From Zoroaster sp. YZ-2022 (lineage: Eukaryota; Echinodermata; Asteroidea; Forcipulatida; Zoroasteridae): a DNA stretch of 64,000 nt. The position numbers and the translations under genes were made by a program. The notes below the pieces were generated by a model. It saw nothing but the letters and a program-made list of their open reading frames with translations. It was not told the origin of the DNA and searched no databases. The stretch covers positions 27,640,569-27,704,568 of the forward strand of contig CM055823.1 in assembly GCA_029582265.1 (NCBI GenBank), in the 5' to 3' direction. How positions within the stretch are numbered: position 1 is the stretch's first letter; every line of letters begins with the position of its first letter. This document shows, piece by piece, positions 11,990-24,740 of this stretch.

Positions 11990-14092
11990 TGTGTCCAGTA
12001 CAGCGTCTGTAGCTTTCAATAAAAAATGTTTCGTAAAATGTCCATGGTGCAAAGTTAGTTATGGTACATGTAGTTTGAAACACATTTGAGGGGGGCTAGT
12101 AAATCACTATGATACTGAGATTATTTTACATATATGTTGAAGATTTCTACATTTTGAGACCTGTGGGACCCCTTTTTCAGTTTGCCACGCCCCCCCTTCT
12201 GTGTGCCTCCATTTCATCGACCATAAAAGATCACCCGAGTTTTTAGATAATGTATTTTATTGGCAATTCCAGAAATTGGAACATTGCTTATTTCCTTTTT
12301 AGAAACGAAAGCAAATAGTTTGAAATGTTATTTATACCTCAAAACTAAGTGTCGGAAGTTTGGCCAAGCGGTCATTGAATGTTGGGGCTATCTAAAATTC
12401 ATTTTACTGTTAAACCATTATTTTGTTAATTTTATAGTGTTTGTTTTTCTTTCCTCCAAGATTTTCTGATGAAAATTACTGATACGTACGACTGTAATCA
12501 GTCCATATCCATGGTTTAGTTTCATTCAAACTCGTACAGGGTTCTGCTCAGGAATTTTTAGTGCGGAAAAAATTAAAATCTCAGGAATGGAATCGTAACA
12601 CAGAATGAGGGTGTTATTTCGAGCTATCCTGTATAGAAATGCCTAAATTTTTACCGGTAAAGACAACATCTGTCATATTTTATTATATATTGTGTCCAGT
12701 ACAGCGTGTAGCTTTCAATAAAAATGTTTAGTAAAATGTCCATGGTGCAAAGTTAGTTATGGTACATGTAGTTTGAAACACATTTGAGGGGGGCTAGTAA
12801 ATCACTATGATACTGAGATTATTTTACATATGTTGAAGATTTCTACATTTTGAGACCTGTGGGACCCCTTTTTCAGTTTGCCACGCCCCCCTTCTGTGTG
12901 CCTCCATTTCATCGACCATAAAAGATCACCCGAGTTTTTAGATACATGTATTTTATTGGCAATTCCAGAAATTGGAACATTGCTTATTTCCTTTTTAGAA
13001 ACGAAAGCAAATAGTTTGAAATGTTATTTATACCTCAAAACTAAGTGTCGGAAGTTTGGCCAAGCGGTCATTGAATGTTGGGGCTATCTAAAATTCATTT
13101 TACTGTTAAACCATTATTTTGTTAATTTTATAGTGTTTGTTTTTCTTTCCTCCAAGATTTTCTGATGAAAATTACTGATACGTACGACTGTAATCAGTCC
13201 ATATCCATGGTTTAGTTTCATTCAAACTCGTACAGGGTTCTGCTCAGGAATTTTTTAGTGCCGGAAAAAAATTAAAATCTCAGGAATGGAATCCCGTAAC
13301 ACAGAATGAGGGTGTTATTTCGAGCTATCCTGTATAGAAATGCCTAAATTTTTACCGGTAAAGACAACATCTGTCATATTTTATTATATATTGTGTCCAG
13401 TACAGCGTCTGTAGCTTTCAATAAAAAATGTTTCGTAAAATGTCCATGGTGCAAAGTTAGTTATGGTACATGTAGTTTGAAACACATTTGAGGGGGGCTA
13501 GTAAATCACTATGATACTGAGATTATTTTACATATGTTGAAGATTTCTACATTTTGAGACCTGTGGGACCCCTTTTTCAGTTTGCCACGCCCCCCCTCCT
13601 GTGTGCCTCCATTTCATCGACCATAAAAGATCACCCGAGTTTTTAGATACATGTATTTTATTGGCAATTCCAGAAATTGGAACATTGCTTATTTCCTTTT
13701 TAGAAACGAAAGCAAATAGTTTGAAATGTTATTTATACCTCAAAACTAAGTGTCGGAAGTTTGGCCAAGCGGTCATTGAATGTTGGGGCTATCTAAAATT
13801 CATTTTACTGTTAAACCATTATTTTGTTAATTTTATAGTGTTTGTTTTTCTTTCCTCCAAGATTTTCTGATGAAAATTACTGATACGTACGACTGTAATC
13901 AGTCCATATCCATGGTTTAGTTTCATTCAAACTCGTACAGGGTTCTGCTCAGGAATTTTTTAGTGCCGGAAAAAAATTAAAATCTCAGGAATGGAATCCC
14001 GTAACACAGAATGAGGGTGTTATTTCGAGCTATCATGTATAGAAATGCCTTAATTTTTACCGGTAAAGACAACATCTGTCATATTTTATTGA
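11990..14092. repeat. three tandem copies of a 701-bp unit
   Basis: Units start at about 11990, 12691 and 13392, each with 'gtgtccagtacagcgt', and each ends with 'aacatctgtcatatttta'. They are nearly identical. Differences are small indels, for example ataaaaaatgtttcg versus ataaaaatgttta. Each holds the same roughly 70-95 codon open frame, but its conservation follows from recent duplication and it has no recognisable domain. Confidence 0.95.
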
Positions 14093-15740
14093 TAGTCTGT
14101 GAAAGGAAATAGGCAAGTTGGAAAATGAGTGGTGGTGGGAAATTTTTATTTATTTTTTTGCCAGTGCTGGTCGCAGTATCCCGAGTGCTGTTCAGGGTTT
14201 CTGGCGCCAACCACCATGGGCAGAATCCTGCTATGACACGTCCAACATGCAGTTTTCATTAAAAAAGATAGCTGAAAACAATGAAAAGGATCTTGTCTAT
14301 ACTAAGCCAAATACTTACTTGAAATCTCTCTGCAGATAATTTAAAAAAATTCACAAAGGAATAGTATTGTTTATTGCTCAAATACGTGTAGGTGTTGTTT
14401 GTTGTGACAATTGTCAGTTCCAGGGGTTTAATTTCAACTCTGTATAGACATTCCCAATTTAGCAGACCATTGTATGTCTGATATGAGCCATCTGATAATA
14501 CCCTAGTTTAATTTCGCCTCTTGGTGCATCACAAAGAGACAAGTTTTAATTAACACTCTTAGTCTAATGACAAGGCTTTGCTGATTACAGTCACATCATT
14601 AAAAAAGTCCCTACACACTGTTTAAATTAAGAAATAAAATAACATGTCATGAGTTAAGGACTGTTTGCGGTGATACCGGCCATGTGAAATTATCAATTAC
14701 TACTCAATTGAGAATTTCACACAGTGTCACCGCAAAAACAGTCTTTACTTATCCTTTTCACCATGCAAAGCTACAAATCTTACTACATGGTGTCACCGCA
14801 AACAGTCTCTAAACTTATCCTTTTCACCATACAAAGCTACAAATATTGTGTGTCATGAGTTAGTTTAAAACATCCGTTTATTCCTGCCATTCTGCAAGTC
14901 CTATCAGCATTGGGATATCATTGCATCATTGAGATGAAATAATATACACTTTCTTGTAATGTTTTAATCAAAAGGAAAACTTGGAAAGAGCCCCATCAAA
15001 AAGAACCCCATCAAAAAGAACATCATGAGTTAGTTTAAAACATCCATTTGAAACAGTTATTCTCCTTCAAGTCATTCTGAAAATCCTCTGAACAATGAGA
15101 TATCATTGCATCCTTGAGATATCATTGCATCCTTGAGATATACTTTCTTGTAACATTTTAATCCTTGGAAAGAGTCTTCATTAAAATGCCCACCATGTTT
15201 AAAACATCCACTTCAAACAGTTACTCTCTTTCCTTTCATTCTGAGAATCAACAATGAAGATCACCCATGTTGAGTCATCCTAACAGCTTCCTTAGCTAAT
15301 ACTCTCTGTTCTCATTTGTTCCATTCACCCGCCCTTAATCCCTTTTAATCCCTCAGTGACCCTCTTTTGAAATGGCAGCCTTAATCCTGAACCAAGTCAA
15401 GCAGTAGAAACAGTTGTGGTTTGTTTTGGTTGGCAAATCCTTTGGAACAATGGCAGTGATTTCCCAAAATATCCAACACCTGTTGAGGGGATCTTTGTGT
15501 TCCTATTTGTTGATATTGATTGGCTAGCCTATGTTCCTAGGAAATGGGAAAAGTGGGCTTGTGCCATGTAGCTACACTCTTCAAACTTGTACACCCACAC
15601 TTTTGGCAATTTAAAAGTTTTAAGGGAAGGTTTACAAAAATTGTACATTCCAACCTCTAGTTTTCAAGAAATATGTCACAAAACTATCATGTGAGAATTG
15701 TATCACAATAGATGCTTAATTTTGTTAAAAAAATAATAAC
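14093..15740. other. no gene; dispersed repeats
   Basis: Contains family D inverted-repeat material (14653-14835) and two or three diverged direct repeats with 'gagttagtttaaaacatcc' and 'gatatcattgcatc' (about 14860-15240). No coding exon could be supported. Confidence 0.55.
14653..14835. mobile_element. MITE family D, copy 1 with extra half
   Basis: Inverted arms 'actgtttgcggtgataccgg' and 'gtgtcaccgcaaaaacagtc' around 'actactcaattgag'. A second right arm, 'gtgtcaccgcaaacagtc', follows at 14790. Related elements are at 15741, 21232, 44346, 47334 and 51253. Confidence 0.75.
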
Positions 15741-15925
15741 TAAGTAAGACTAATTGCAGTGACACCGTGTGTAGTAATTAGTTCTGAAAAGAACTGGAGG
15801 TTCTGATCGTCCTCAGGAGAACTAATTTCAGAACTAATTATATACTACTCAATAGAGAATTTCACATGGTGTCACAGCAATTAGTCTTACTTATCCTCTT
15901 CACCATGCAAAGCTACAAGTTTTAC
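15741..15925. mobile_element. MITE family D, copy 2
   Basis: Inverted arms 'agtaagactaattgcagtga' and 'cacagcaattagtcttactt' enclose 'gttctgaaaagaactggagg' and 'gatcgtcctcagga'. The right flank 'caccatgcaaagctacaag' also follows the copies at 14653 and 47334, so it is part of the element. Non-coding. Confidence 0.8.
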
Positions 15926-15948
15926 CAAAAATAATAACTGTTCTTTTT

Positions 15949-15950
15949 TC

Positions 15951-15985
<35 letters not shown>

Positions 15986-16215
15986 GATTTGTAGTGCGCA
16001 CATATCCACCCTGCTGGGCGCTCAAGGCGCGGAAACAAAGAAAAAACATGAATACAAACAATATACAATGATATCATAGGGAGAAAATTATGTACTGAGA
16101 TACATGTACCTACAATGCAATTACAAATATACATCATCTTTGAAGAATTGTGACATAAGATGAGTTTTAAGCATCGACTTAAATCATGATTGATACCTGT
16201 ACCAATTTTACACCA
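15949..16215 (-). mobile_element. 3' end of a non-LTR retrotransposon
   Basis: Read on the minus strand, the segment encodes a short MLKTHLM-like C-terminus, the usual last motif of CR1/L2-type ORF2 proteins. It then continues through 'gcgccttgagcgcccagcag' and ends in (TTA)n. The tail matches 29745-29866 on the plus strand. It is a severely 5'-truncated copy. Confidence 0.72.
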
Positions 16216-16234
16216 AGTAAGTTTTTAGATAATA

Positions 16235-17014
16235 TACTACTCAAAACAATTTAGGGAACACCGGATTTTTAACATCAAATAGGTTTGAAATGTTCCATGA
16301 ACCGGGATTTTCATTTGCAACCCCCTCTCTCTTTCAGTAGTCATGTCATGAAATGTGTAATCACTACATGCATCCTTTATCATCTGTTTCATTGTGCAGT
16401 TGTTTCTCATCAATTCTGTGAAACATTGTTTTTATCTGAAATAAATGATCTTGCTTTAAAGAGGCACTCTAAGGTCAAATTCATTTTTGTGATGCACTCA
16501 TTTTCCAATAGATAAAGTCCTTATTAAAGTGTGAAAAAAATTACAAGTCTCTAACTTCACTTTAAAGTGGTGTAACATATCATTTTATTTGATACCCTTT
16601 CAGAGCGATATTTGAAACATGACGTCACAATTTTCTTACGGTAAATGAGTCTGTAACATTCCATACAGGAATGTTTTGTTTGTCAAAAAGTCAATTTCAA
16701 CGCCGATTTGATCAAATATTGTGGAGATTCAGGAATGAAGTGCAAATTCACCGTACAAAAATGTAGAGATCCATTTATTTGAAATGTGACGTCACTGTTG
16801 TCTTTGGATGTTAACAAATTTCACACAGGAAGGTTATCAAATAAAATGACATTTTACATCACTTTAACGTGAGGTTAGAGACTAATTTTTTTGGTGATTT
16901 TTTCACACTTTAATAAGGACTCTAGTTATTGGAAAATCACAAAACTAAAATTGACCTTAGAGCCCCTCTTTAACTGAGATTATTCCAGTGTTCCCTAAAT
17001 TGTTTTGAGTAGTA
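16235..17014. mobile_element. Tc1/mariner-type non-autonomous element with nested MITE
   Basis: Inverted ends tactactcaaaacaattta and its complement before 'gagtagta', each bordered by TA. A TA duplication and this end type fit the Tc1/mariner superfamily. Most of the interior is a second inverted-repeat element (16456-16973). No transposase frame remains. Confidence 0.82.
16456..16973. mobile_element. nested inverted-repeat element
   Basis: Inverted arms start 'ttaaagaggcactctaaggt' and end 'accttagagcccctctttaa'. The arms remain complementary for over 100 bp, through 'ccttattaaagtgtgaaaaa' and 'gtctctaac'. It sits inside the TA-flanked element and splits its original interior. Confidence 0.8.
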
Positions 17015-17136
17015 TATATTTGACAATCTGGTAATTACCAATGTTGTACAAGTTTCCATTTAAGATCCATAGACTGTAAGTTTTTGGAAGTACTGTTCCC
17101 ACATCTGCTTAATATTGAGTCCATACACTGTCTTAA

Positions 17137-17390
17137 CCAGTTCGCACCGGGAATAAAAAAGTTAATACAAACCCCCGTGGCGGGTTTATTTTTGCCGCAC
17201 AAACACGAACAATGGTGCTCACCAGAGCGTGACCGGGGAGACCGCGTCTTCCACCGTATGCTTATGGCTCGTTGCCACGTCGACCGGGAATCTATACAAA
17301 TATTCCTGAGAATCCTGTGGCGTGTTTAGATGCTCTCCGATCCGCTGTCCAAAAAAAGTGCGTGTATACACGGCCTCCGACGCGAACTGG
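17137..17390. mobile_element. piggyBac-type MITE (family C), copy 2
   Basis: TTAA at 17133-17136 and 17391-17394, inverted ends ccagttcgcaccgg and cgacgcgaactgg. Its internal sequence is in the opposite orientation to the copy at 3865. Non-coding; translations here are not real genes. Confidence 0.88.
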
Positions 17391-17481
17391 TTAAAGGTAT
17401 ATTGCCTGTGTTTGGCTAAGGCAACCCACAATTATGAAGCAGCCCAAACAGGGGTAATATGTTTTAGCTTGAGCCATAGAC

Positions 17482-17897
17482 TAAGCTTGGGCGATAACGT
17501 GATAATATCGAATATCGCGATACCTTTTTTTATTCGATTACAATATCGAGAACCTTTTTAAGTTATCGAGATATCGGCAAATCGCGATTAAAAAAATATA
17601 TCGCGATTAAACAAAAAATCGCCATTGTGAGCACGTCAGAAATTCCATGGAAACAAAATTAGAAGTCTTTTGAGCATTTGGAAGTGAGATACAAAAGCGA
17701 ACTACTTCAGAAGTACAAACACGCTCTGCAAATGAATTTGCGATTTATTGTGACGCTTGTAGAGGGGTAACATACCTGTGGTTATTGGCTCTAAAGCAAT
17801 AATGCATGAATGAAATAATAATCGCGATATTATCGAAAATCGCGATATATGTTTGCCGATATATCGTGGATGAAAAAATCGATATCGCCCAAGCTTA
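17482..17897. mobile_element. hAT-type MITE (family A), reference copy
   Basis: A 416-bp element with ends taagcttgggcgata and tatcgcccaagctta. It is flanked by a perfect 8-bp direct repeat ccatagac (17474-17481 and 17898-17905). This identifies the family as hAT type. The arms are dense in cgcgat and tatcg. Non-coding. Confidence 0.93.
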
Positions 17898-18210
17898 CCA
17901 TAGACCATTGTATCCACTGGTCCAATATTACCACATACTTTGTAACACCCTAAATATTATGAACAACATGATATGGATGTTAATTTGTGTAGGTGGAATA
18001 TTGTTTCACCCAAGTCCCAAAGGGGTTACCCCCTGGGGGTCAAAATGCTATATTTACACCCACCAAGGAATGTTTGGGTCTTGCTGCTTGATATTTATAC
18101 ACAATAGGAACAGAATAAGAAACCAAGTACAAAGTATAAACAAAGAGAAACATGAGATGCCTTTCCATTACTGGTATCTATTCCTTACTCTGGTCTGTTC
18201 TTTTTACTAA

Positions 18211-18423
18211 TTAAAGGGGCAGTATCGTCACGATCAACTGGGCATGGAATCGGAAAGCTATTTTTAGATTTACTCAGTGACTGTCATAATACCCCCACAT
18301 TTTAAGGTCATATTACCGTTGCTGCTGCAGTAATTTTCAGTCACTGTGTGAATCTTAAACTAGGACATCGATCCCATGCCCTGTCAAAAGTCTGCTCTGA
18401 TCGTGATAATACTGCCCCTTTAA
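18211..18423. mobile_element. MITE family B, full copy
   Basis: Ends ttaaaggggcagtatcgtca and actgcccctttaa, with inner arms 'ctcagtgactgtcataat' and 'ttttcagtcactgtg'. Palindromic and non-coding. This is one of at least eight copies in the window. Confidence 0.9.
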
Positions 18424-18718
18424 ATCTTTCTGGTTATGAAAGCAAGATTCTTCAAAAGCACAAGTCCTGTAGCTCATTAAGCCTGATGAAATCTGTTAAG
18501 AAAAGACTGTGAAGGATTGTTTAGTTTTACATGCAGGAGACTAGAGCAGACTAGTTTAAACGCTGAGAACAAACCAACCAGCTCTTCTCAGAGCCATCAC
18601 TTCTTCCAAGAAGAGATCATTACATGGTGTACCCGAAAGAACTCAATGATATCTATTTCCACTATGCAAAGCCTCAAATCCCACATCATGAAACTTGCTG
18701 TCTTTATTTAATTTAAAA

Positions 18719-19304
18719 CCCTCCTACACATGGAGGCCACTCTGATCCACAAAATTCTGTTCTTTAGCAACCTTCAGTACATACATGTACAAGCCTGCTG
18801 TCCTTTCCAAATAATCTTACAAAATCAACTGTGTGTCACCCAAGGCCACTGTAAATGTTTGAACATTAGTATGGCCTGCAATGTATCAATGGGAGACCAC
18901 TTTACCCTGCAATCTCAGTGGTGTGACAGTGCACAGAAAGGTAACCATAGGAGGTCACTGGCAACAGCTAATGGCTTGGAGTGGCCGGAATGGGTTGTTT
19001 CAAAAATTGCACTGATTGTAGGAGGGTTTGGGAGACCACCTTACCCTGCAATCTCAGTGGTGTGACAGTGCACAGAAGGGTAACCATAGGAGGCCACTGG
19101 CAACAGCTAATGGCTTGGAGTGGCCTGAATGGGTTGTTTCAAAAATTGCACTGATTGTAGGAGGGTTTGGGAGACCACCTTACCCTGCAATCTCAGTGGT
19201 GTGACAGTGCACAGAAGGGTAACCAAAGGAGGCCACTGGCAACAGCTAATGGCTTGGAGTGGCCTGAATGGGTTGTTTCAAAAATTGCACTAATTGTAGG
19301 AGGG
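18719..19304. mobile_element. CCCTCCTA-ended element with a 141-bp internal array
   Basis: Begins ccctcctacacatggaggcc and ends attgtaggaggg, so the ends are inverted repeats. The interior contains 2.7 tandem copies of a 141-bp unit with 'ggaggccactggcaacagct' and 'tgggttgtttcaaaaattgc'. A single-unit version of the same element is at 40940-41229. Related ends with other interiors are at 38510 and 46652. Confidence 0.8.
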
Positions 19305-19892
19305 TTATGTATTTATGTCGTCAAACTCGAAAGTAAATGTGTGTAGACAGGATAATGTAGAAAGTGCAAATCTGGGGGATGTTCACCTCTTCTTGTCCTT
19401 GTAAAGCTGTGCAGTGAGTGGTCGAGTTTACCTTCAGCTTTATGGTGTATTACCCATCCCATCAGGCAAAAAACATTCCCCCATTGACTAGATTCACCCA
19501 GGTGTGATGGTGTGACCTCACGCACCATGGCTAAATGGATCTAGGGGTTCTTAGGATGCACAATTTTTATGGGATTTTTCTATTTCAGCCAGACCTCCTC
19601 CTGTGTCAAGCTAAAAAAGTGCAAAGATGTGTTGTGGTCAGAGTTAATGGGATTAAAAACTTAAATGGTTCGTAGTTCTTTCATGAGATTTTTTTTATTA
19701 TGACAGACTGATATTTACAGATGACTGAAAACTCCAGTACACTTTTCATGTAAGGTCACTACATGTACTTTACACAATGGCGTTTATACAAACTACACAG
19801 GGCCCAATTTCATACAGCCGCTAAGCAGACGATTTCTTTTTTTTTGCTTAATATAAATTTTTCATTTCATAGCACTGCTTACCATTAAGCAT
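19305..19892. other. no gene seen
   Basis: Non-coding sequence between two repeat elements. No tandem repeat, inverted-repeat element or exon could be recognised. Confidence 0.5.
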
Positions 19893-20550
19893 AGAGCAGG
19901 CCTATGATTTCTCAGGATTTTTCCTGATTTCAGGATTTTGTACAAATCTCCCTTTGCCTGACAATTTTCTTGAAAGGAAAGAAGTAGCCAGCAAGGAAAG
20001 AGAGAAGTAACCTGTATTGTGTCCAAACCTCTAGTTTCTTGTTTGTGGGGGATGTGGAGAGTCTGTAAATCCTCCAAAATTAAACATCCAGGAGGTTCAG
20101 GGGGGCTTTGTCCCTCTAGACCAAAGGGAGACCAAGGCCCGCTACCTATTTTTCAGGACCTTTTACTTTTGTCAAATCACATCCCTGATAGAGAAAGAAA
20201 CGCTTATTTGCCGACCGGTATTGCTTTGACAGGGAGACCAAGGCCTGCTACCCATTTTTTCAGGAATTTTTACTTTTGTCAAATTACACTGAACAAAATT
20301 ATAAACGCCCCATGTGGCACTTTGAAACTTTTATTAGCCTTAGGGGTTGCAAAATCATACAAAATTCATTTTGTTGTTCAATATGCTACAGATTACTGTC
20401 CGTTAGAACACGATAGTGGCGTCTGGCAATCATTTAGGGTCACCCATTACATGTTACATAAATAATTTACATGGGGCGTTTATATTTTTGCTCAGTATAC
20501 ATCCTTGATAGAGAAAGACACGCTTACTTGCCGACCGGTATTGCTAGCAA
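19893..20550 (+). repeat. interspersed repeat family F, partly duplicated, with a mariner-type MITE inside
   Basis: Contains the family core 'gatgtggagagtctgtaaat', 'catccaggaggttcag' and 'ccaaagggagaccaaggcc', then 'ttttacttttgtcaaat'. The end segment 'cttgccgaccggtattgct' occurs twice (about 20208 and 20528), so the right part is duplicated. A TA-flanked element sits at 20287-20497. Other copies of F are at 24360, 28300 and 39305. Confidence 0.8.
20287..20497. mobile_element. Tc1/mariner-type MITE
   Basis: Left end cactgaacaaaattataaac, right end the inverted gtttatatttttgctcagta, with TA on both sides. Next to the ends, 'gccccatgt' and 'acatggggc' extend the pairing. The 211-bp element is non-coding and sits in repeat F. 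Confidence 0.87.
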
Positions 20551-23500
20551 TTTAATCTAAATTAAACATTTAAATTGACGTGTGCAACAGAGTGCCAAAA
20601 ATGTAACGTTAATAACAATAGTGTCAAAACAAGTTGAGCTTCTGTGATATATTGAAACTGCCTTCCAAATAAATTGACTCCACTTTTGGTTTGAGTTGTC
20701 ACCTTGGCGTGTGAAGCAGAGCAATCAACCATAACAAATCCTGCCTTAAACTTGGCAAAGCTTGTACTTTTCTGCCCTGCTTGTTGAGAAGTCGTGGTAA
20801 TATCTAGCGTGTCATGCCTAGTGAAGCATGGCTTCAAAAAGAGGAAAATGATGATCAAGAATTGGTTCAGGGATTTAATTGCATTGAAGGAAACAATACT
20901 TTTATCTTTGACAGGAAATTTGAGCTTCATAGTATTTTCATGTGGTTCTCTTGTTTAATTATGTAGAGCTTGGGTATTTTGCAGTGTGGGAAAATGCATT
21001 CTATGAGCAGTGATGCCTCATGCATAAGCACGACTGTACATTTCACCCTTGTATTGGTAGAGGTGAATAGATCTATCCAGGCCTGGCTCAACCAAAAACA
21101 TGTCTTGGGGGTAGTAGTTATTCAAACTTTAAATTCAGACTTGTCCACCTTGAAAATAGTCTTAAAATTGGGGGTGTGGATGAGAGAGGCACAGGTCCAG
21201 AGGTGCAAAGAGGTAATTCAAATCAAAAACAAAATAAGTAAGACTAATTGCGGTGACACCATGTGAAATGCTCAATTGAGTAGTAATTAGTTCTGAAAAG
21301 AACTGGAGGTACAACTCAACGTTTCTTCAATTGACATATTTCTAGGTTGCAGAAACATCTAGCTGACCCTATTTTTGGGTCCATAGAAGGCCGAGTTTTG
21401 TGTGGAATGAGTTATGTTCTTGTTTACAGGAGAAACGTGCAATTCTGTTAACTGTTACAGAGAGAAAGAATAACTGGTTGGATCATCACTGTCTCTACAA
21501 ATGCTGTGGTATGCTTGAACGATAAATTGTGGGGGATCACTGTCACAGAGGTTTCCATTATCAATTTAAAGTGATATACCGTGTTTATATATTTAGCTAA
21601 GAAAATTCAAAAATACTGGGAATTCAAACATTGGCCATCGATGTAGGTATTCGTAGATCAGAAGGTCTTGTCCCGTGGGGTTATCATGGGGAGAAAGAAG
21701 GTAGTGTTTTCCCCTGGAGCAGAGCACAAGAGTGCTGAGAAAGTGACTCTGGGGAACAAATATGACATGGCACTGTCACGCTAAGGGTGAATGACTGACA
21801 AACATTTATCCAGAAATTCCAAGCCCAGAAAAGTAGCTTTTGTCATTTCACGTACACAGTAGATTTGTGATTCTGTTTGTTAAATGAGAGCAGTTGTTGT
21901 CGGTGAACTATTTCGCTTGCATGGCAAAACAAAATGCTTTGGGAAAATTTGCTTCACAAAACTCAAGATTTGCTATTCAAAATTAGTACTACATACATGT
22001 ACACAGAATGCAGAATCCCTTGCTTAATCTTTCGTGGGATAAAATTTACATCTTGAGAAACTTTCCAGGTATTTCAAATTCGATGCATCAACTACCAAAG
22101 GTGTATCAAGACGTATACCCTGTGTCTTTCAAATGTTTGCTCTTTATTTTAATCAAGTCTTGTGAATATTCAAATTTGATGATAAAGAGAAGTTTCCATA
22201 GCAACAATGGCTCTAGTCCAGGCCCTAGATTAGCTATATGACTTTTTTTTATTAGCCCCATAGTCGCTTTGCAGATTGTTGTTCCGCCATCTTAGAAATT
22301 TCATCTCTGTTTGACAAGGAATAGTTGACCATTCTCTGCACATCCATCTTTGTCTAACATCCTGAAGGCAATTGACAGAGATCATAGTGCTGAAAAGCCA
22401 AACCGCAATACTTATTCATTCACATCATGAAGGGTGCGGGCTTATTTGTGTCAAGGGCTTGGTTATGGATTCTGTAATGGTCATTTGTTGGCACCTCATT
22501 TGACACTGATCCTGTTTGGAAATTAATGCGATGATCTGCATGTGACGCATTTGCTGGGAGGCGTGTGTCTTGACTCCAGTATTGACTACAAGATACAATG
22601 CACATACATGTAGTTCCTCCTCGGCAAATTTCAGCCGTGTTGGCCACAAGGCAGACACGTATTTTGGATGAACGTTTTTCAGGCTACACCATTTCAACAC
22701 GGCGTCCACCCGTGTAGAGCGCTTGACCTGTGGCGAAACTTACCCTGCTCGGGAGCTTGGATGAGAGCACTTGATCTGTGTAAAGAATTCGGACCAATTA
22801 TACGAAAAGCGCAAAAGCATGGTTCACGTGCAACAAAATTAGTGCTTGGAGTTACTGGTTAGTTTGCTAACCGTTTAACTGAATATTTCACGGTCGGTTA
22901 ACCAAAAATTGGTCAGTATATGGCACCCAACAGCCACACAAACTAGATAGTCGGCAAATGTGTATCCATTTTCAATCAAAAAGCATCAATAAACTTCCCG
23001 CAATGATTGTTTAATAACCAATGCGGCAAAAAGAGAAAGTCTATAACAACAAAATGGCCGTCAAATTCTTCCAAAATTGTTGGTGGTATTTTTTAAATAT
23101 TGGTTTCGGTTAGCTGGTTTGCAAATTTATAAACGGTTAGTGCAGTTTACATCGGTTAACTGTCCCAACACAAAGCAAAATGTGAACGCAATGTGTTGTT
23201 GACCTATGTGGAAAATTATACAGAGATGACACGTTTTGCACCTTAGAGTAGAATTTGCCATGGATCGAAAGTGAAAAGGAATTCTGAAAGACATCTAGAG
23301 GATATGTTCTTTAAATATGTATGGTAGAAAGCCAATCCGGTAAGATAGCCTGTGGGTTTCATTAGAGAGAGAGATCTATTCCTTCAGGTGATGAGTAAAT
23401 ACTGTAGTGCATTGCTTTCCTGTAACGTGCGTGCTTCCAATAAAAAGTGAGTAAATGGTTTATGGAGGACATCTTGAAAATGATTAATAGAACATAACAA

Positions 23501-24359
23501 ATCTTTTATATTATGGATGCAATCCACTGATTATTAGCCATTCCTTTATCAACTGACAACTTCACGTATGCCTATGTGTAAGTTAAATTCATGAGCACTT
23601 GGTATTTCAAGTCTTTTAAACTCCTAGCAATGTTCATGTATGTGATCGTAATAACTCATAGGATTTGCAAATCCCCCCATTTGATCTCAAGAGAGAAATT
23701 AAGACTAGGGGGTAGTCTTAGTCACAGCCAGAAGAAAATGGATCATTTGTTATCAATTATTTATTGGTAAATCTGTCACACTATGAAATCCTGTAAGCAT
23801 AATATTCCATCCGTAAGGCAAAGTAAATAAAGTGTTTTTTTGGAAAAAAATGTAAACAAAAGTAAGCTTTTTAGAAATAACTATATAGAAAGTAAATCAA
23901 GTCTTTTTGGGGGGAAAAATCCAAAAACTGTTAGAGATTTTGTTATGTTTAGGATAAGTTTAGAATACACCATCTGTATAGAAAAGTTAATCAAGTATAT
24001 TTTTAAAAATGCCTTACACCTTTTTTTCATGTATTCATATCTGATACATTTTGTGTGTCTTGGGTTCAGCTCTAAGGGACATCCATAATGTGTTGCTTTA
24101 GACAGTTTACCTGGGTGTCTATATCTGAAACAAATTTAAAGAGCACATGTCACTGTGGGGAATGTTTACTTAGTTAGACTCCGTCTCAGCCTGTCTGTCA
24201 CATTATTGTACAACAGAATGATAGACGGGTGTAACGGTGTACTGTATGGTTATTAGCGAAAGATAAAAACGGCTGCATTGAACAAATAAACTGTATTGTA
24301 TCTGTTTCTGTTTCTGTTTACGAGGGATGAATACTGATGAATGGGCGTTAGTACGTGCC
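20551..24359. other. 3.8 kb without a supportable gene
   Basis: Mostly single-copy-looking AT-rich DNA. It includes a fragment of MITE family D at 21232-21340 and a patch with repeated 'ggttaac'/'gctaaccg' motifs at 22855-23165 that may be an old inverted-repeat element. The 122-residue minus-strand frame at 20562-20930 and the 94-98 residue frames at 20970 and 22425 show no domain I recognise. Confidence 0.5.
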
Positions 24360-24740
24360 TCAGTTCCAATTACCCCGTAAACGACTTTTGAAAATTGTGA
24401 CTTTCAAAATTTTCTTGAAAGAAGAGAAGTAGCCACCAAGGAATGAAAGAAGTGTCCAAACCTCTAGTTTCTTGTTTGTGGGGATGTGGAGAGTCTGTAA
24501 ATCCTCCAAAATCAAACATCCAGGAGGTTCATGGGGGGCTTTGTCCTCTAGACCAAAGGGAGATCCAGTCCTGCTACCCACAGGAGGTTCAGGGGGGCTT
24601 TGTCCTCTAGACCAAAGGGAGATCCAGGCCTGCTACCCACAGGAGGTTCAGGGGGGCTTTGTCCTCTAGACCAAAGGGAGATCCAGGCCTGCTACCCATT
24701 TGTCAGGATTGTTTTACTTTTGTCAAATCACATCCCTAGA
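24360..24740 (+). repeat. interspersed repeat family F with three 59-bp internal units
   Basis: Same core as 19893 ('gatgtggagagtctgtaaat'). The segment 'acaggaggttcaggggggct' to 'gggagatccaggcctgctac' is repeated three times between about 24520 and 24700. The inverted copy at 39305-39690 carries the same triplication, so the expansion probably pre-dates dispersal. Confidence 0.85.

Noticed and set aside
12878..13165. 95-residue frame conserved in three copies
   Set aside because: Conservation follows from recent 701-bp tandem duplication; no domain, and the N-terminal parts differ by indels.
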